Made by a program: the position numbers and the translations under genes. Of a stretch of DNA of 64,000 bases, positions 19,223-28,363 are shown in pieces (the first letter of the stretch is position 1; each line of letters starts with the position of its first letter). Below the pieces are notes generated by a model that saw nothing but the letters and a program-made list of their open reading frames with translations, was not told where the DNA came from and searched no databases. Source of the DNA: Paraburkholderia sp. D15 (GTDB lineage: Bacteria > Pseudomonadota > Gammaproteobacteria > Burkholderiales > Burkholderiaceae); contig NZ_CP110395.1 in assembly GCF_029910215.1 (NCBI RefSeq), forward strand, positions 2,480,001 to 2,544,000. The letters are read 5' to 3'.

Positions 19223-22200
19223 ATGAGCACCGACATCGCTGCATCCCTGAACGAGCATCAACGCGACGCCCTCCTTGCCTTTTATCTGGGCCAGTATGTG
19301 CCGAATAGTACCAGTCCCGATCTGGCTACCCTGGTACAGACGCCGGAAGATGTTTACGAATATCTGTTGATCGATCCACTGGTAAGTAATGCGGTGCCAA
19401 CCTCACAAGTTGCGCAGGCGATATCCAGTATTCAGCAATACATCAACGGTATTGCCCTGAATATGGAACCCGGTTATGACACCCAGTATCTCGATCCCGA
19501 TCAACTGAATCAGTGGACTGAAGGAGCTAGTCAATATAACGTTTGGGGCGGAGAGGTTGAACTTGACACCTATCCGGAAGATTATATAGACCCAACGCTC
19601 CGTCAGAGTAAAACCGAATATTTTATCGAACTGGAATCTTCGCTTGATCAGCATGCGATCAATAAAGATAATGCGCAGCAGGCGGTGCTGGGATATCTCA
19701 ACGAATTTGAGAAGGTGGCCAATCTCGACGTGGTCAGCGGCTATCTCGCTGGATATGACCAGGCCAGAAGCACATACTATATGCTGGGGCGAACGCGTGA
19801 AACGTCACCCCAATACTACTGGCGTTCGCTTGATATGGGCTTAAATAATGAAAATGTCATGTCGACCGGCGCGTGGACCCAGTGGTACACGATGAATACC
19901 GCAATCAATGCTGATGCGCTCATGGGCTTGCCGCGACTGACTTATTTTAATAATCGACTATATCTGTTCTGGTTTGAGAAAACAGCATCTGGAAAAGATA
20001 TAAATATCGCTTCTGACTCCGGGGGGACAGTTAGCACAACAAGCGCGGCGTATCAAACCATCAGCGCGCATTCTTCCTATTGTGATTTTAGCAATACCTG
20101 GAGCACGCCAAATTTGCTAGCCGCGATCGACAGCGCCGCAACGGCAGACGAAGAAGTTGTTTATTGCGCCAGTCTGTTCAGTGCCACGCCGGACGCCCTC
20201 TATACCGTGGCAGTCTATTACGAGAACGAAGATAAATTACTACTTTCGCTATATTCAGATGCAACACCAGAATGCCCCACAGGGATTGCTGGCTACTCAG
20301 ATTTTACGTTGCAGATTGACTATTGGTTCAACACATCGGTGATTAGATCCGAATCCTCCGGAGAAGATTTAACTGACGTAGCGATGCTACTGGAACATTT
20401 TTCCTCAAAAGAGCAGCAACGCGTGCAATTGATGTACGCCATGCGGATGTTCACCGTAGACAAGGTGGGCCCCGTCTCCGATTCCCAAGATGATTTTTCT
20501 GAAGAAGCACAGAAACACCTTCCACCGCTTGACGTTGAAAACTTCTTGGTAACGAACAATGATGACGGGTCGCTACAGCTCTTGATTACCATACCCGCTA
20601 CTTTCGACACATCTTTATTTCGCACATCAGACATAACAAATATCGCAATTTCTTCGACCGAAAGCTTCCCTGCTGGCGGAGGAACTGTAAATGGCGAGAT
20701 TCACATCGATGATGACGTTGTAGTTTTCTTTAAAATGATCATCAGCAATACGGATTACACCGGAGAATACTCGATATTTACCTACAAGATTGGTTGCGAA
20801 GATTTCACCATTTCAACGACCAATAATGGAAATCGCACAATCACAGTTAATAGCAACCCAATTTACGACATAGCAAGCTCGGAATTTGAAATTGACGACA
20901 ACACAATTACCACCGGCCTGCTTTTTTACAATGACGGAGGGCAACTAGCTGACAATCCGTCAGCCAGATTTTCTTTCAAAGTCACTTCCTGGACATTTAC
21001 CATCAAAAACGGAACATGGCTTGACGGCTCTACAATTCAAACCATCGGCCCCACTCCAGAATTCCTGCCGGATGATGCGCCATTTACAACGACAATCCCC
21101 ATCGAAAAGCCAGAAAGCACATCTTTAACCATCACAGTGTCTTTCGGCTACGCAACGGACGATAATCGCGTCGTTTACCAAACCTACCCAATTACGCTCA
21201 TAAATAGTGCCGAAATTAAAACCACCCCCTACATCTCAACTCGTTCTGACGATAAACTAGGCACTGCGCAGTATCTGGATTTTCAATCCGCAACGTTTGA
21301 ATCCGGCACGCCGATTGACGATATCCGCCTTAACACGTTGTTTGCCAAAAATCTCATCAATCAGGCCAACCTCAGTCTTGACGCGCTGCTCAGCTGGGAT
21401 ACCCAGTGGACAATGGAGCCGGGAATGAAAGATGCCACGCCGATCCCGATGGATTTTCACGGTGCCAATGGCATTTATTTCTGGGAGCTATTTTTCTATA
21501 TGCCACACCTGGTGGCCTGGCGCCTTAATCAGGAACAAAAGTACAGCGACGCCAAGAGTTGGTATCACTACATCTTTGACCCCGCCGCGCGCGGCCGGCA
21601 GAACAGAAATCAGGAATATCCCGAGCCAGATTACTGGAGCGTGCGCCCATTGGTTGAGCCCCCGGCCGCCGGCGCTCAGGGCACAGTCGGTCAACTCACA
21701 ACTGACCCGGATGCGATCGCCAGCGCCAACCCGGTACATTATCAAAAGGCCGTTTTTATGGCATACGTCGGCAACCTGATCGCCAGCGCGGATGCCAGTT
21801 ATCGTCTTCTCACCAACGATGGGCTTAGTCTGGCCAAGCTGCAGTATGCCCAGGCTCGGGATCTGCTCGGACAACGCCCAGACGTGAGCATCTATAGCGA
21901 CTGGACACCCCGGCCTCTCTCAGCGCTGTCCGGCAGCACCTGGCAAAGCACAGCACTCCGCGACTTCGAACAGAACTTGTCCGCTGGTAACCTGCCGCTA
22001 TTCCCGGGCCGTTACGCCTTCACCCAGACCGTCGGCACCAACGACGCTTTCATCGCTCCACTCAATAAGCAATTGCTGCAGTACTGGAATCTGGTCGATT
22101 CCCGGATGTATAACCTGCGACACAATTTAAGCATCGACGGCTTGCCGATTAATGTGCCGCTGTACGCCGCCCCCGTCGATCCGTGGACGCTAACCTCGCA

Positions 22201-23764
22201 AAGCGTGCAAGGCGGCGCCCTGGCCAGCGCGGCCAATGGCGTGATCGCTACCATTCCACCATTCCGGTTCCGCGGCATGTGGCAAAACGCCAGCACGGCG
22301 GCAAGCTTCCTGAGTCAGTTGGGACAGACGCTATTGAGCTATTGCGAACGTGGCGATACCGCCGCCCTGCAGGAACTCGATCAGCAGCAGTTGCTCACGA
22401 TTTCGGCTTTCACCATCTCGCTGCAGCAAAACGCAATCGATGCGCTGGCTAAGGACCGCGACGCACTGACCGCTAGCGAGACCTTGACTCAGCATCGTCT
22501 CGACTATTACCAAGGGTTGTATGACGAGGGCGTCAGTACACAGGAGCAGCAAGCCCTTAGCAAGATGCAGGAATCCGAAAACGAAACCACCGCTGCCATG
22601 AGTTTGAAGATTTCCGGTTGCGCGCTGAATATGGCACCGAACATCTTCGGTTTTTCCGACGGCGGCAGCGTATGGGGCGCCGCGCTGGAGGGCTCGTCGG
22701 GCGCGACAGGAATGCAGGCTCAAGTGGCCGCCACCGAGGCGCAGAAAATGCAAACCTCGGCTGAGTACGCTCGCCGTCAGGACGAATGGAACTTCCAGAT
22801 CAGTCAGGCACAGGACGACCTGAACGCCATCAGCAAGCAACTCGACGCATTGAGTGTGCGTCAGCAAGGCGCGCGAACTTCGCTGGCGATGGCTCAGGCC
22901 CAGCAGACCAACCTGCAATCGACGCTCACCTTCCTGACCAGCCGCTTCACCCAGTCGTCCCTCTACAACTGGCTCACCGGCCAGTTATCGTCGCTGTACT
23001 ACCAGGCCTACGACGCCGTCTTGTCGTTATGCCTGAGCACCGAGGCATGCTGGCAGTACGAAATGGGCGACGTGATGACCCGGTTCATTCAAACCAACGC
23101 CTGGAACGACAGCTACCGCGGCTTCCTGGTCGGCGAAACCCTGCAGTTGAACCTGCAGCAGATGCAATCGGCCTGGCTCGCGCGCAATGTGCGCCGCCTT
23201 GAGCTAACCAAAACCATCTCGCTCAAACAGTTGATCGACGATGACGATATCTGGAACGACTTCATCAGCACCGGCAAGGTGGACTTCACCCTCACCGAAG
23301 CCTTGTTCGATGCGGATTATCCGGGTCACTATCTGCGCCAGCTAAACCTGGTGACGGTGACGCTGCCGGCGCTACTGGGCCCATATCAGGACGTGCGCCT
23401 GACGCTCACGCAGACCAGCAGCAGCGTTCTGCTTAAGGCCGACATTGATGGAGTGAAGTATCTCAACGACAGCAAAACCGGCAGTGCAGCTAACATCATG
23501 ATCAACCCCCGCGCCAACCAGCAGGTGGCCATCTCCTCAGGGCTCAACGACAGCGGTCTGTTCGCGCTCAACTTTGGTGACGAGCGCTATCTGCCGTTTG
23601 AAGGAACAGGCGCGGTATCCAGATGGCACGTGAGCTTTCCAAACCCGACTTCGAACGAGCAAACTGCTTTACTGGCGTCGCTTAACGACGTCATTGTGCA
23701 AGTGCATTACACCGCGCTGTATGGCGGCACCGCCTTTGAGAGTGCCGTTAGCGATCTGGCCTGA
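19223..23764 (+). CDS. tccB: Tc toxin component A, C-terminal half (TccB-like: pore and TcB-binding domain)
   Basis: A 1513-residue second half of TcA. The N-terminus (LNEHQRDALLAFYLGQYV, then TPEDVYEYLLIDP) matches the TcA region after the shell. A neuraminidase-like part follows (GRTRETSPQYYWRSLD, RLTYFNNRLYLFWFEK). A beta-rich, AT-rich segment spans residues about 446-672. The channel-forming helices are at roughly 1040-1240 (coiled-coil, Gln/Ala-rich). The C-terminal TcB-binding domain includes NDSYRGFLVGETLQLNLQQM and GLFALNFGDERYLPFEGTG. The ATG at 19223 is preceded by GTGAGG 6 nt away; an upstream in-frame start at 19175 is poorer. The 63-bp gap to the first half and intact ends on both show a natural split, not a frameshift. 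Confidence 0.93.
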   Translation: MSTDIAASLNEHQRDALLAFYLGQYVPNSTSPDLATLVQTPEDVYEYLLIDPLVSNAVPTSQVAQAISSIQQYINGIALNMEPGYDTQYLDPDQLNQWTEGASQYNVWGGEVELDTYPEDYIDPTLRQSKTEYFIELESSLDQHAINKDNAQQAVLGYLNEFEKVANLDVVSGYLAGYDQARSTYYMLGRTRETSPQYYWRSLDMGLNNENVMSTGAWTQWYTMNTAINADALMGLPRLTYFNNRLYLFWFEKTASGKDINIASDSGGTVSTTSAAYQTISAHSSYCDFSNTWSTPNLLAAIDSAATADEEVVYCASLFSATPDALYTVAVYYENEDKLLLSLYSDATPECPTGIAGYSDFTLQIDYWFNTSVIRSESSGEDLTDVAMLLEHFSSKEQQRVQLMYAMRMFTVDKVGPVSDSQDDFSEEAQKHLPPLDVENFLVTNNDDGSLQLLITIPATFDTSLFRTSDITNIAISSTESFPAGGGTVNGEIHIDDDVVVFFKMIISNTDYTGEYSIFTYKIGCEDFTISTTNNGNRTITVNSNPIYDIASSEFEIDDNTITTGLLFYNDGGQLADNPSARFSFKVTSWTFTIKNGTWLDGSTIQTIGPTPEFLPDDAPFTTTIPIEKPESTSLTITVSFGYATDDNRVVYQTYPITLINSAEIKTTPYISTRSDDKLGTAQYLDFQSATFESGTPIDDIRLNTLFAKNLINQANLSLDALLSWDTQWTMEPGMKDATPIPMDFHGANGIYFWELFFYMPHLVAWRLNQEQKYSDAKSWYHYIFDPAARGRQNRNQEYPEPDYWSVRPLVEPPAAGAQGTVGQLTTDPDAIASANPVHYQKAVFMAYVGNLIASADASYRLLTNDGLSLAKLQYAQARDLLGQRPDVSIYSDWTPRPLSALSGSTWQSTALRDFEQNLSAGNLPLFPGRYAFTQTVGTNDAFIAPLNKQLLQYWNLVDSRMYNLRHNLSIDGLPINVPLYAAPVDPWTLTSQSVQGGALASAANGVIATIPPFRFRGMWQNASTAASFLSQLGQTLLSYCERGDTAALQELDQQQLLTISAFTISLQQNAIDALAKDRDALTASETLTQHRLDYYQGLYDEGVSTQEQQALSKMQESENETTAAMSLKISGCALNMAPNIFGFSDGGSVWGAALEGSSGATGMQAQVAATEAQKMQTSAEYARRQDEWNFQISQAQDDLNAISKQLDALSVRQQGARTSLAMAQAQQTNLQSTLTFLTSRFTQSSLYNWLTGQLSSLYYQAYDAVLSLCLSTEACWQYEMGDVMTRFIQTNAWNDSYRGFLVGETLQLNLQQMQSAWLARNVRRLELTKTISLKQLIDDDDIWNDFISTGKVDFTLTEALFDADYPGHYLRQLNLVTVTLPALLGPYQDVRLTLTQTSSSVLLKADIDGVKYLNDSKTGSAANIMINPRANQQVAISSGLNDSGLFALNFGDERYLPFEGTGAVSRWHVSFPNPTSNEQTALLASLNDVIVQVHYTALYGGTAFESAVSDLA

Positions 23765-23775
23765 CCCGGTTTTAC

Positions 23776-23814
23776 GCGCCTGTGACCGTTCAGTGCCGGA
23801 GCGGTCACAGGCGC
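23776..23814 (+). terminator. Strong hairpin after the tcA genes
   Basis: A perfect 13-bp stem, GCGCCTGTGACCG (23776-23788) with CGGTCACAGGCGC (23802-23814), and a 13-nt loop, 12 bp after the stop codon. No T-run follows, so it may be a Rho-assisted terminator or an mRNA-stabilising end. Bases 23815-24115 beyond it are AT-rich and hold no gene I can support; they should contain the lysR promoter. Confidence 0.55.
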
Positions 23815-24115
23815 CTTACGCAATAGCGCATCCTCAATAAATTTCAGTCAAACCAAAAGTCCTGTCGGATCCACGGCTCACACCAACAAATACCCTCGCC
23901 CGCACACGTTTAAAAATACAGCACACTTCATCTTCAAGCACAATAAAATGACATTTTTAACAACCTTGTTTACATAAACCTCCTGTTGAAATATCCCGCA
24001 AATGCAATATCATTTTACTTGCGCCATCCAAGTTCCTCACCGTCCGCAGCGCGAACATTCATAAATAACAAGAACAATTATTTGCAGGGCCGTACCGTGC
24101 ATACGAGGGCAACAC

Positions 24116-25084
24116 ATGGATCAAATTCAGGCAATGCGTGTGTTCGTCAAAATCGCCGACACACAAAGTTTTCGTCGTGCTGCCCAACTGCTCGATATGT
24201 CCAACGCAAATGTGACGAGGTCGATCGCGCTGCTCGAAGCTCACCTGCAAACGCGGCTGATCAATCGCACGACGCGAAATGTCTCGCTCACACCGGGAGG
24301 TTTGCGCTACCTGCAGGGGTGCCGGTGCGTGCTCGAAGAATTCGACCTTCTGGATAGACTGGTGGTGTCCGACGTGCAAGAGCCGAGCGGCACGCTCAAC
24401 ATATTGGCGGCCGAGGCGCTATCACAGCTTTCGTTGACGCCGCTTCTCGATGGATACCGGCGTCGACATCCGAAAGTCCATGTGCGGCTGACGCTAGCCG
24501 AATTCGATATGGATTCGTTGACGGAACACTACAGCGGCCTGTACGACGTCGGCATCATCACAACGGCCGCGGCGCTTGATGAGGAACTGGTTCAGCGACC
24601 GCTTGGCGCAAACCAGCTGGTCATGTGCGCGGCTCCCGGCTATATAACAAAACACGGGGAACCCGTAACGCTGGACGAACTCGCCAACCACTCGTTTGTC
24701 GGCCGGCAGGAAGGACATCTCGAGATGTTAAATTTAACCGATACGTCCGGAAAGTCGCAGTCCGTTTCGATTCAAACCGTTTATACCGTCAATAGCGTGC
24801 TTATGGTGCGATTGGCAGCTATCGCGGCAATGGGCATTGCAATTTTGCCATCGCAATTGATAGCCGGCGACCTGAACGCCGGATCCCTGACACGCATCTT
24901 GCCAAACTATAAATTCGATGATTCAGACGAGACATCGATCGTCTATCCGAGGCGTCAGTATTTACCAGCCAAAACCACTTCATTCATTGACTACACGCTG
25001 GAATACTTTACCGGCAAAAAACTAACGAAGCCCGCAATCAATAACTATATTCCGCCGTACCGCTACGATCTTCCGGAAGACTGA
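24116..25084 (+). CDS. LysR-family transcriptional regulator, probable tc-locus regulator
   Basis: A 322-residue LysR-type regulator. The N-terminal winged helix-turn-helix reads MRVFVKIADTQSFRRAAQLL, then MSNANVTRSIALLEAHLQTR and LINRTTRNVSLTPGG. The rest is the periplasmic-binding-protein-like effector domain, ending in an unusually basic and Tyr/Pro-rich tail (YIPPYRYDLPED). GAGGG lies 6 nt before the ATG. It lies directly after the tcA operon on the same strand. In Yersinia the LysR regulator YitR sits beside and activates the yit Tc genes, so a similar role is likely here. That role, and binding at 14840-14874, are inferred. It could instead control an unrelated target. Confidence 0.88.
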   Translation: MDQIQAMRVFVKIADTQSFRRAAQLLDMSNANVTRSIALLEAHLQTRLINRTTRNVSLTPGGLRYLQGCRCVLEEFDLLDRLVVSDVQEPSGTLNILAAEALSQLSLTPLLDGYRRRHPKVHVRLTLAEFDMDSLTEHYSGLYDVGIITTAAALDEELVQRPLGANQLVMCAAPGYITKHGEPVTLDELANHSFVGRQEGHLEMLNLTDTSGKSQSVSIQTVYTVNSVLMVRLAAIAAMGIAILPSQLIAGDLNAGSLTRILPNYKFDDSDETSIVYPRRQYLPAKTTSFIDYTLEYFTGKKLTKPAINNYIPPYRYDLPED

Positions 25085-25175
25085 TTCCCGCCCAGGGATG
25101 GCAGCGGCATGCAACGGTAGTTGCCATGAACCCGGCGACCGAGTCGCACGTGTGCTTCCCCTGCGACGCAACCTG

Positions 25176-25203
25176 AACGTGAACGTACACGTTGTACTAT
25201 AAT
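25176..25203 (+). promoter_or_regulatory. MerR-type promoter with palindromic operator
   Basis: AACGTGAACGTACACGTT (25176-25193) contains a perfect dyad, AACGTG-N6-CACGTT, immediately ahead of a consensus TATAAT -10 box at 25198-25203. The MerR start codon follows at 25234. This placement fits autoregulation of the merR-MFS operon. It also rules out a TTG start at 25192, which would lie upstream of the -10 element. Confidence 0.6.
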
Positions 25204-25233
25204 GCAGCCAGTCCGTTTTACCATCCAGACCGC

Positions 25234-25785
25234 ATGCCCAAAGACTCGCCCGCCCTGCTCACCGTGCGCGACGCCGCCGAACGTCTCGGCGTCACGCCGC
25301 GCACGCTGAAGTACTACGAGGAACGCGGTCTCGCGTCGCCCACGCGCAGCGAAGGCCGTTACCGGCTTTACGACGAGGACGACCTGAAACGCTTCGGGCG
25401 CATCCTGCGCCTGCGCTCGCTCGGTTTTTCGCTGCAAGGCATTACCGAAATGCTCAAGCAGCCGCTCGAACCTGTCGACGGCGGGCATCGTTATTCGCTC
25501 GACTCGTTGCGGCAGATTCACGACGCGATCGCGCAGCAGGCCGACGCGCTCGACGCCCGCATCGAATCGATGCGCCGCGAACTGAAGGAGGCGCAGAAGC
25601 TGCGCGCCGATCTGAGCCCCGACCTCGACTATCTGAAGCGGCGCCTCGCCGGTGAAAACGCGGACACGCTGCTCGAGCAGCGGCGCAATGCGCGCAAGGA
25701 AGCACGGTCCGGCGCCGCCAATCCACCCGCTTCCACAAACGGCAAGCCGACGCCGCGCAAACCCCGCGCGGCCAAACCGGCATGA
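25234..25785 (+). CDS. MerR-family transcriptional regulator
   Basis: A 183-residue MerR regulator. The helix-turn-helix at the N-terminus reads LLTVRDAAERLGVTPRTLKY, then YEERGLASPTRSEGRYRLYD. A long dimerisation coiled coil follows (ADALDARIESMRRELKEAQK) and the tail is Lys/Arg/Pro-rich and probably disordered. No cysteine is present, so it is not a thiol or metal-thiolate sensor. The ATG at 25234 is used because it lies just downstream of the palindromic promoter at 25176-25203. Its stop overlaps the start of the MFS exporter by 4 bp (ATGA), so the two are translationally coupled and it probably controls the exporter in response to an exported compound. Confidence 0.9.
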   Translation: MPKDSPALLTVRDAAERLGVTPRTLKYYEERGLASPTRSEGRYRLYDEDDLKRFGRILRLRSLGFSLQGITEMLKQPLEPVDGGHRYSLDSLRQIHDAIAQQADALDARIESMRRELKEAQKLRADLSPDLDYLKRRLAGENADTLLEQRRNARKEARSGAANPPASTNGKPTPRKPRAAKPA

Positions 25786-27338
25786 ATGCCGCCCCGTCCC
25801 GCGCACCGTTGTTCAGCATCGACAAACTGCGCGGCGATTTCTTCCCGTGGGTGCTGGCTGTCGTCACCGGCCTCGACTACTTCGACAACTCGATCTTTTC
25901 CTTTTTCGCCAGCTATATCGCGGGCGGCATCAACGCATCGTCGGATGAACTCGTGTGGGCGTCGAGCGCGTATGCGGTAGCCGCCGTGCTCGGCATCCTT
26001 CAGCAGGAATGGTGGGTCGAACGGTTCGGCTACCGGCGTTATGTCGCCGGCTGCATGCTGCTTTACGCCGGCGGCGCGGTGGCCGCGGCGCTCAGCGAAT
26101 CGTCGATCGAACTTGCGTTCGCGCGCGGCTTTCAGGGCTACTTCATCGGCCCGATGATGGGCACCTGCCGCATCCTGATCCAGATGAGCTTCACGCCGCA
26201 ACAACGACCGGCGGCCACCCGCGCGTTTCTGTTGCTGATCGTGCTGAGCAGCGCGCTCGCGCCGCTGATCGGCGGACAACTGGTGGCGTACTTCGACTGG
26301 CGCGCGCTGTTCCTCTGCACCGCGCCGGTCGGCCTGCTGTTCGCCGTGCTGGCCCTGCTCGCGCTGCCCAACGCCGGCAACCGCGTGCCCGAACAGCGCG
26401 GCGCCGCGCATTTCTGGCCCTACCTGATCTTCGCGTTCGCGCAAGGCGCGCTGCAGATCGTGATGCAGCAGGTCCGCTTCCAGTTGTTCAGCGCGTCGCC
26501 GGGTCTGATTCTGCTGACGGTCGCCGGGATCGCCGCGCTCGGCTGGTTCGCCTGGCAGCAGTGGCATCACCCTTCGCCGCTCGTGCGTCTGCACGCGTTG
26601 CGCGAAAAGGTTTTCCAGGTCGGGCTCGTGCTGTACATGTTCTATTACTACGTGTCGACCGTGTTCAGCTATCTGATCTCGCGTTTTCTGGAGAGCGGCC
26701 TCGGTTATCCGGTCGACAACACCGGCCGCCTGGTCGGCACCACTTCGCTGATTTCCGCGAGCGCGCTGTTCATCTACCTGCGTTACGCGAAGCTGCTGCC
26801 GCGCAAGAAGTGGATCATCGTGCCGGGCTTCGCGGTCGCCGCGTTCGCCGCGGCGTGGATGACGCGCATGTCGCCCGGTGTCGGCGAAGCGGCATTGATC
26901 GTGCCGCTGCTGTTGCGCGGGCTGCTGTTGCTGTTCATCGTGCTGCCAGTCGCCAATCTGACTTTTCGCATCTTCGCGATCGAGGAATTCACGCACGGCT
27001 ATCGCCTGAAAAACATCGTGCGGCAACTGACGATCTCGTTCGCCACGGCCTCGGTGATCATCGTCGAGCAGCATCGGCAGGCGCTGCATCAAACCCGCCT
27101 CGCGGAGTTCGTGAATCCGTACAATCCGGTATTCCAGAACACGCTCGCCGCGTTGACGCGAAGCTTCGCCGCGACCGGGCGCTCGCCGTCCGAGTCGCAT
27201 GCGCTGGCCATCGTGGAAATCAGCCGCACGGTCGCGCAGCAGGCCAGTTTTCTGGCCTCGCTGGACGGCTTCTATTTCCTGATCGGCATCGCGATTGGCG
27301 GCGGCCTGTTCGCCGCGTGGCAAAAACAGATCGACTAA
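25782..27338 (+). CDS. Major facilitator superfamily exporter (DHA2/EmrB-like, about 14 TM segments)
   Basis: A 518-residue integral inner-membrane protein. Hydrophobic segments run from VLAVVTGLDYFDNSIFSFFA to the final FYFLIGIAIGGGLFAA. A motif-A-like loop (EWWVERFGYRRYVAG) follows TM2, and the number of segments fits the 14-TM proton-coupled DHA2 drug exporters. The substrate cannot be told from sequence. A large loop near residues 430-490 precedes the last TM segment. It shares an operon with the MerR regulator before it, and mtfA follows after 15 bp. Confidence 0.88.
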   Translation: MNAAPSRAPLFSIDKLRGDFFPWVLAVVTGLDYFDNSIFSFFASYIAGGINASSDELVWASSAYAVAAVLGILQQEWWVERFGYRRYVAGCMLLYAGGAVAAALSESSIELAFARGFQGYFIGPMMGTCRILIQMSFTPQQRPAATRAFLLLIVLSSALAPLIGGQLVAYFDWRALFLCTAPVGLLFAVLALLALPNAGNRVPEQRGAAHFWPYLIFAFAQGALQIVMQQVRFQLFSASPGLILLTVAGIAALGWFAWQQWHHPSPLVRLHALREKVFQVGLVLYMFYYYVSTVFSYLISRFLESGLGYPVDNTGRLVGTTSLISASALFIYLRYAKLLPRKKWIIVPGFAVAAFAAAWMTRMSPGVGEAALIVPLLLRGLLLLFIVLPVANLTFRIFAIEEFTHGYRLKNIVRQLTISFATASVIIVEQHRQALHQTRLAEFVNPYNPVFQNTLAALTRSFAATGRSPSESHALAIVEISRTVAQQASFLASLDGFYFLIGIAIGGGLFAAWQKQID

Positions 27339-27353
27339 AGGTTGCGTCAGCTC

Positions 27354-28187
27354 ATGCTTTCGAAACTCACCCAATGGCTCGGCACGCGCCGCCGCGAACG
27401 CGCGCTGCGCGACTACGCGATCGACGACGCGCTCTGGCAACGCACGCTCGACGGCCTGCCGTTCCTCGCGCATCTCGACGCGCCCGGCCTCGCGCGCTTG
27501 CGTGAACTGACAAGCCTGTTCCTCGCGCAAAAAGAGTTTTCGACCGCGCACGAACTCGAACTCACCGACGCGATGACGGTGGCGATCGCCGCGCAGGCCT
27601 GTTTGCCGGTGCTGAACCTGAGCCTCGATCTGTATCGCGGCTGGGTCGGCGTGATCGTGTATCCGGGCGAGTTCGTCATCCGCAAAACCGTGGAGGACGA
27701 GGACGGCGTCGTGCATGAAATCGAACACGACGCGAGCGGCGAAGCATGGGAAGGCGGCCCGGTGGTGCTGTCGTGGGAAGACGCGCAGATGACGGACGGC
27801 GCCGATGCATACAACGTCGTGATTCACGAATTCGCGCACAAGATCGACATGCTGAACGGCGAGGCGGACGGCCACCCGCCGCTGCTGCGCCGCTGGCACG
27901 CGCCGCTCGACGCGCAGGCGTGGGCCGACGTGTTCGATGCCGCCTACGACCACTTCTGCGCACAGGTCGACGCGGTGCCGGAGCGCCGCTGGGCGCGCTT
28001 CGAGCGCGAATCGCTGATCGATCCGTATGCGGCGGATCATCCGTCGGAATTTTTTGCCGTGTGCAGCGAGGCGCTATTCGTGCAGCCGCAGGCGTTCGAA
28101 GCCGCGTATCCGGAGCTGTACCGGCTGCTGGCGCGCTTTTACCGGCAGGATCCGGCGCGGGTCGGGCTGACTTTCGCCGCGGACTGA
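27354..28187 (+). CDS. mtfA: Zinc-dependent peptidase MtfA (M90 family)
   Basis: A 277-residue cytosolic metallopeptidase, slightly longer than E. coli MtfA (265). The zinc motif HEFAHKIDML (HExxH) is in the middle of the protein, and ADHPSEFFAVCSE downstream supplies the third-ligand glutamate region. In E. coli MtfA binds Mlc and so modulates glucose PTS expression; no PTS gene is in this window. The ATG at 27354 is preferred over a TTG at 27342 that abuts the AAAGG sequence. It is 15 bp from the MFS gene, so co-transcription is likely, though the functions look unrelated. Confidence 0.9.
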   Translation: MLSKLTQWLGTRRRERALRDYAIDDALWQRTLDGLPFLAHLDAPGLARLRELTSLFLAQKEFSTAHELELTDAMTVAIAAQACLPVLNLSLDLYRGWVGVIVYPGEFVIRKTVEDEDGVVHEIEHDASGEAWEGGPVVLSWEDAQMTDGADAYNVVIHEFAHKIDMLNGEADGHPPLLRRWHAPLDAQAWADVFDAAYDHFCAQVDAVPERRWARFERESLIDPYAADHPSEFFAVCSEALFVQPQAFEAAYPELYRLLARFYRQDPARVGLTFAAD

Positions 28188-28253
28188 GGTTTCGCAGCAC
28201 GTCTTAGACACTCTTAAAAAGCTTGCACAAAAGTCGTCAAGCGACTGATTTTC

Positions 28254-28262
28254 TGGCATAAT
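28254..28262 (+). promoter_or_regulatory. Putative extended -10 promoter of rpmE2
   Basis: TGGCATAAT at 28254-28262 fits an extended -10 element about 100 bp before rpmE2. A small dyad AGTCG-TCAAG-CGACT (28232-28246), followed by TGATTTT, lies just upstream and could be a weak mtfA terminator. Confidence 0.4.
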
Positions 28263-28363
28263 CGCCGTTTTTCGACCATAGGCAAGTGGCTCGCGCCTAG
28301 ATGCTGTCCGCGTCATCATGCGGCTGCTCGCGGGTTGGCTACCGCCAGATTAAAGGAAAGACC

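Noticed and set aside
25629..28040. An 803-codon open frame antisense to the MFS and mtfA genes
   Set aside because: Arg/Gln/His-rich shadow of two well-supported genes, crossing their boundary without sense.
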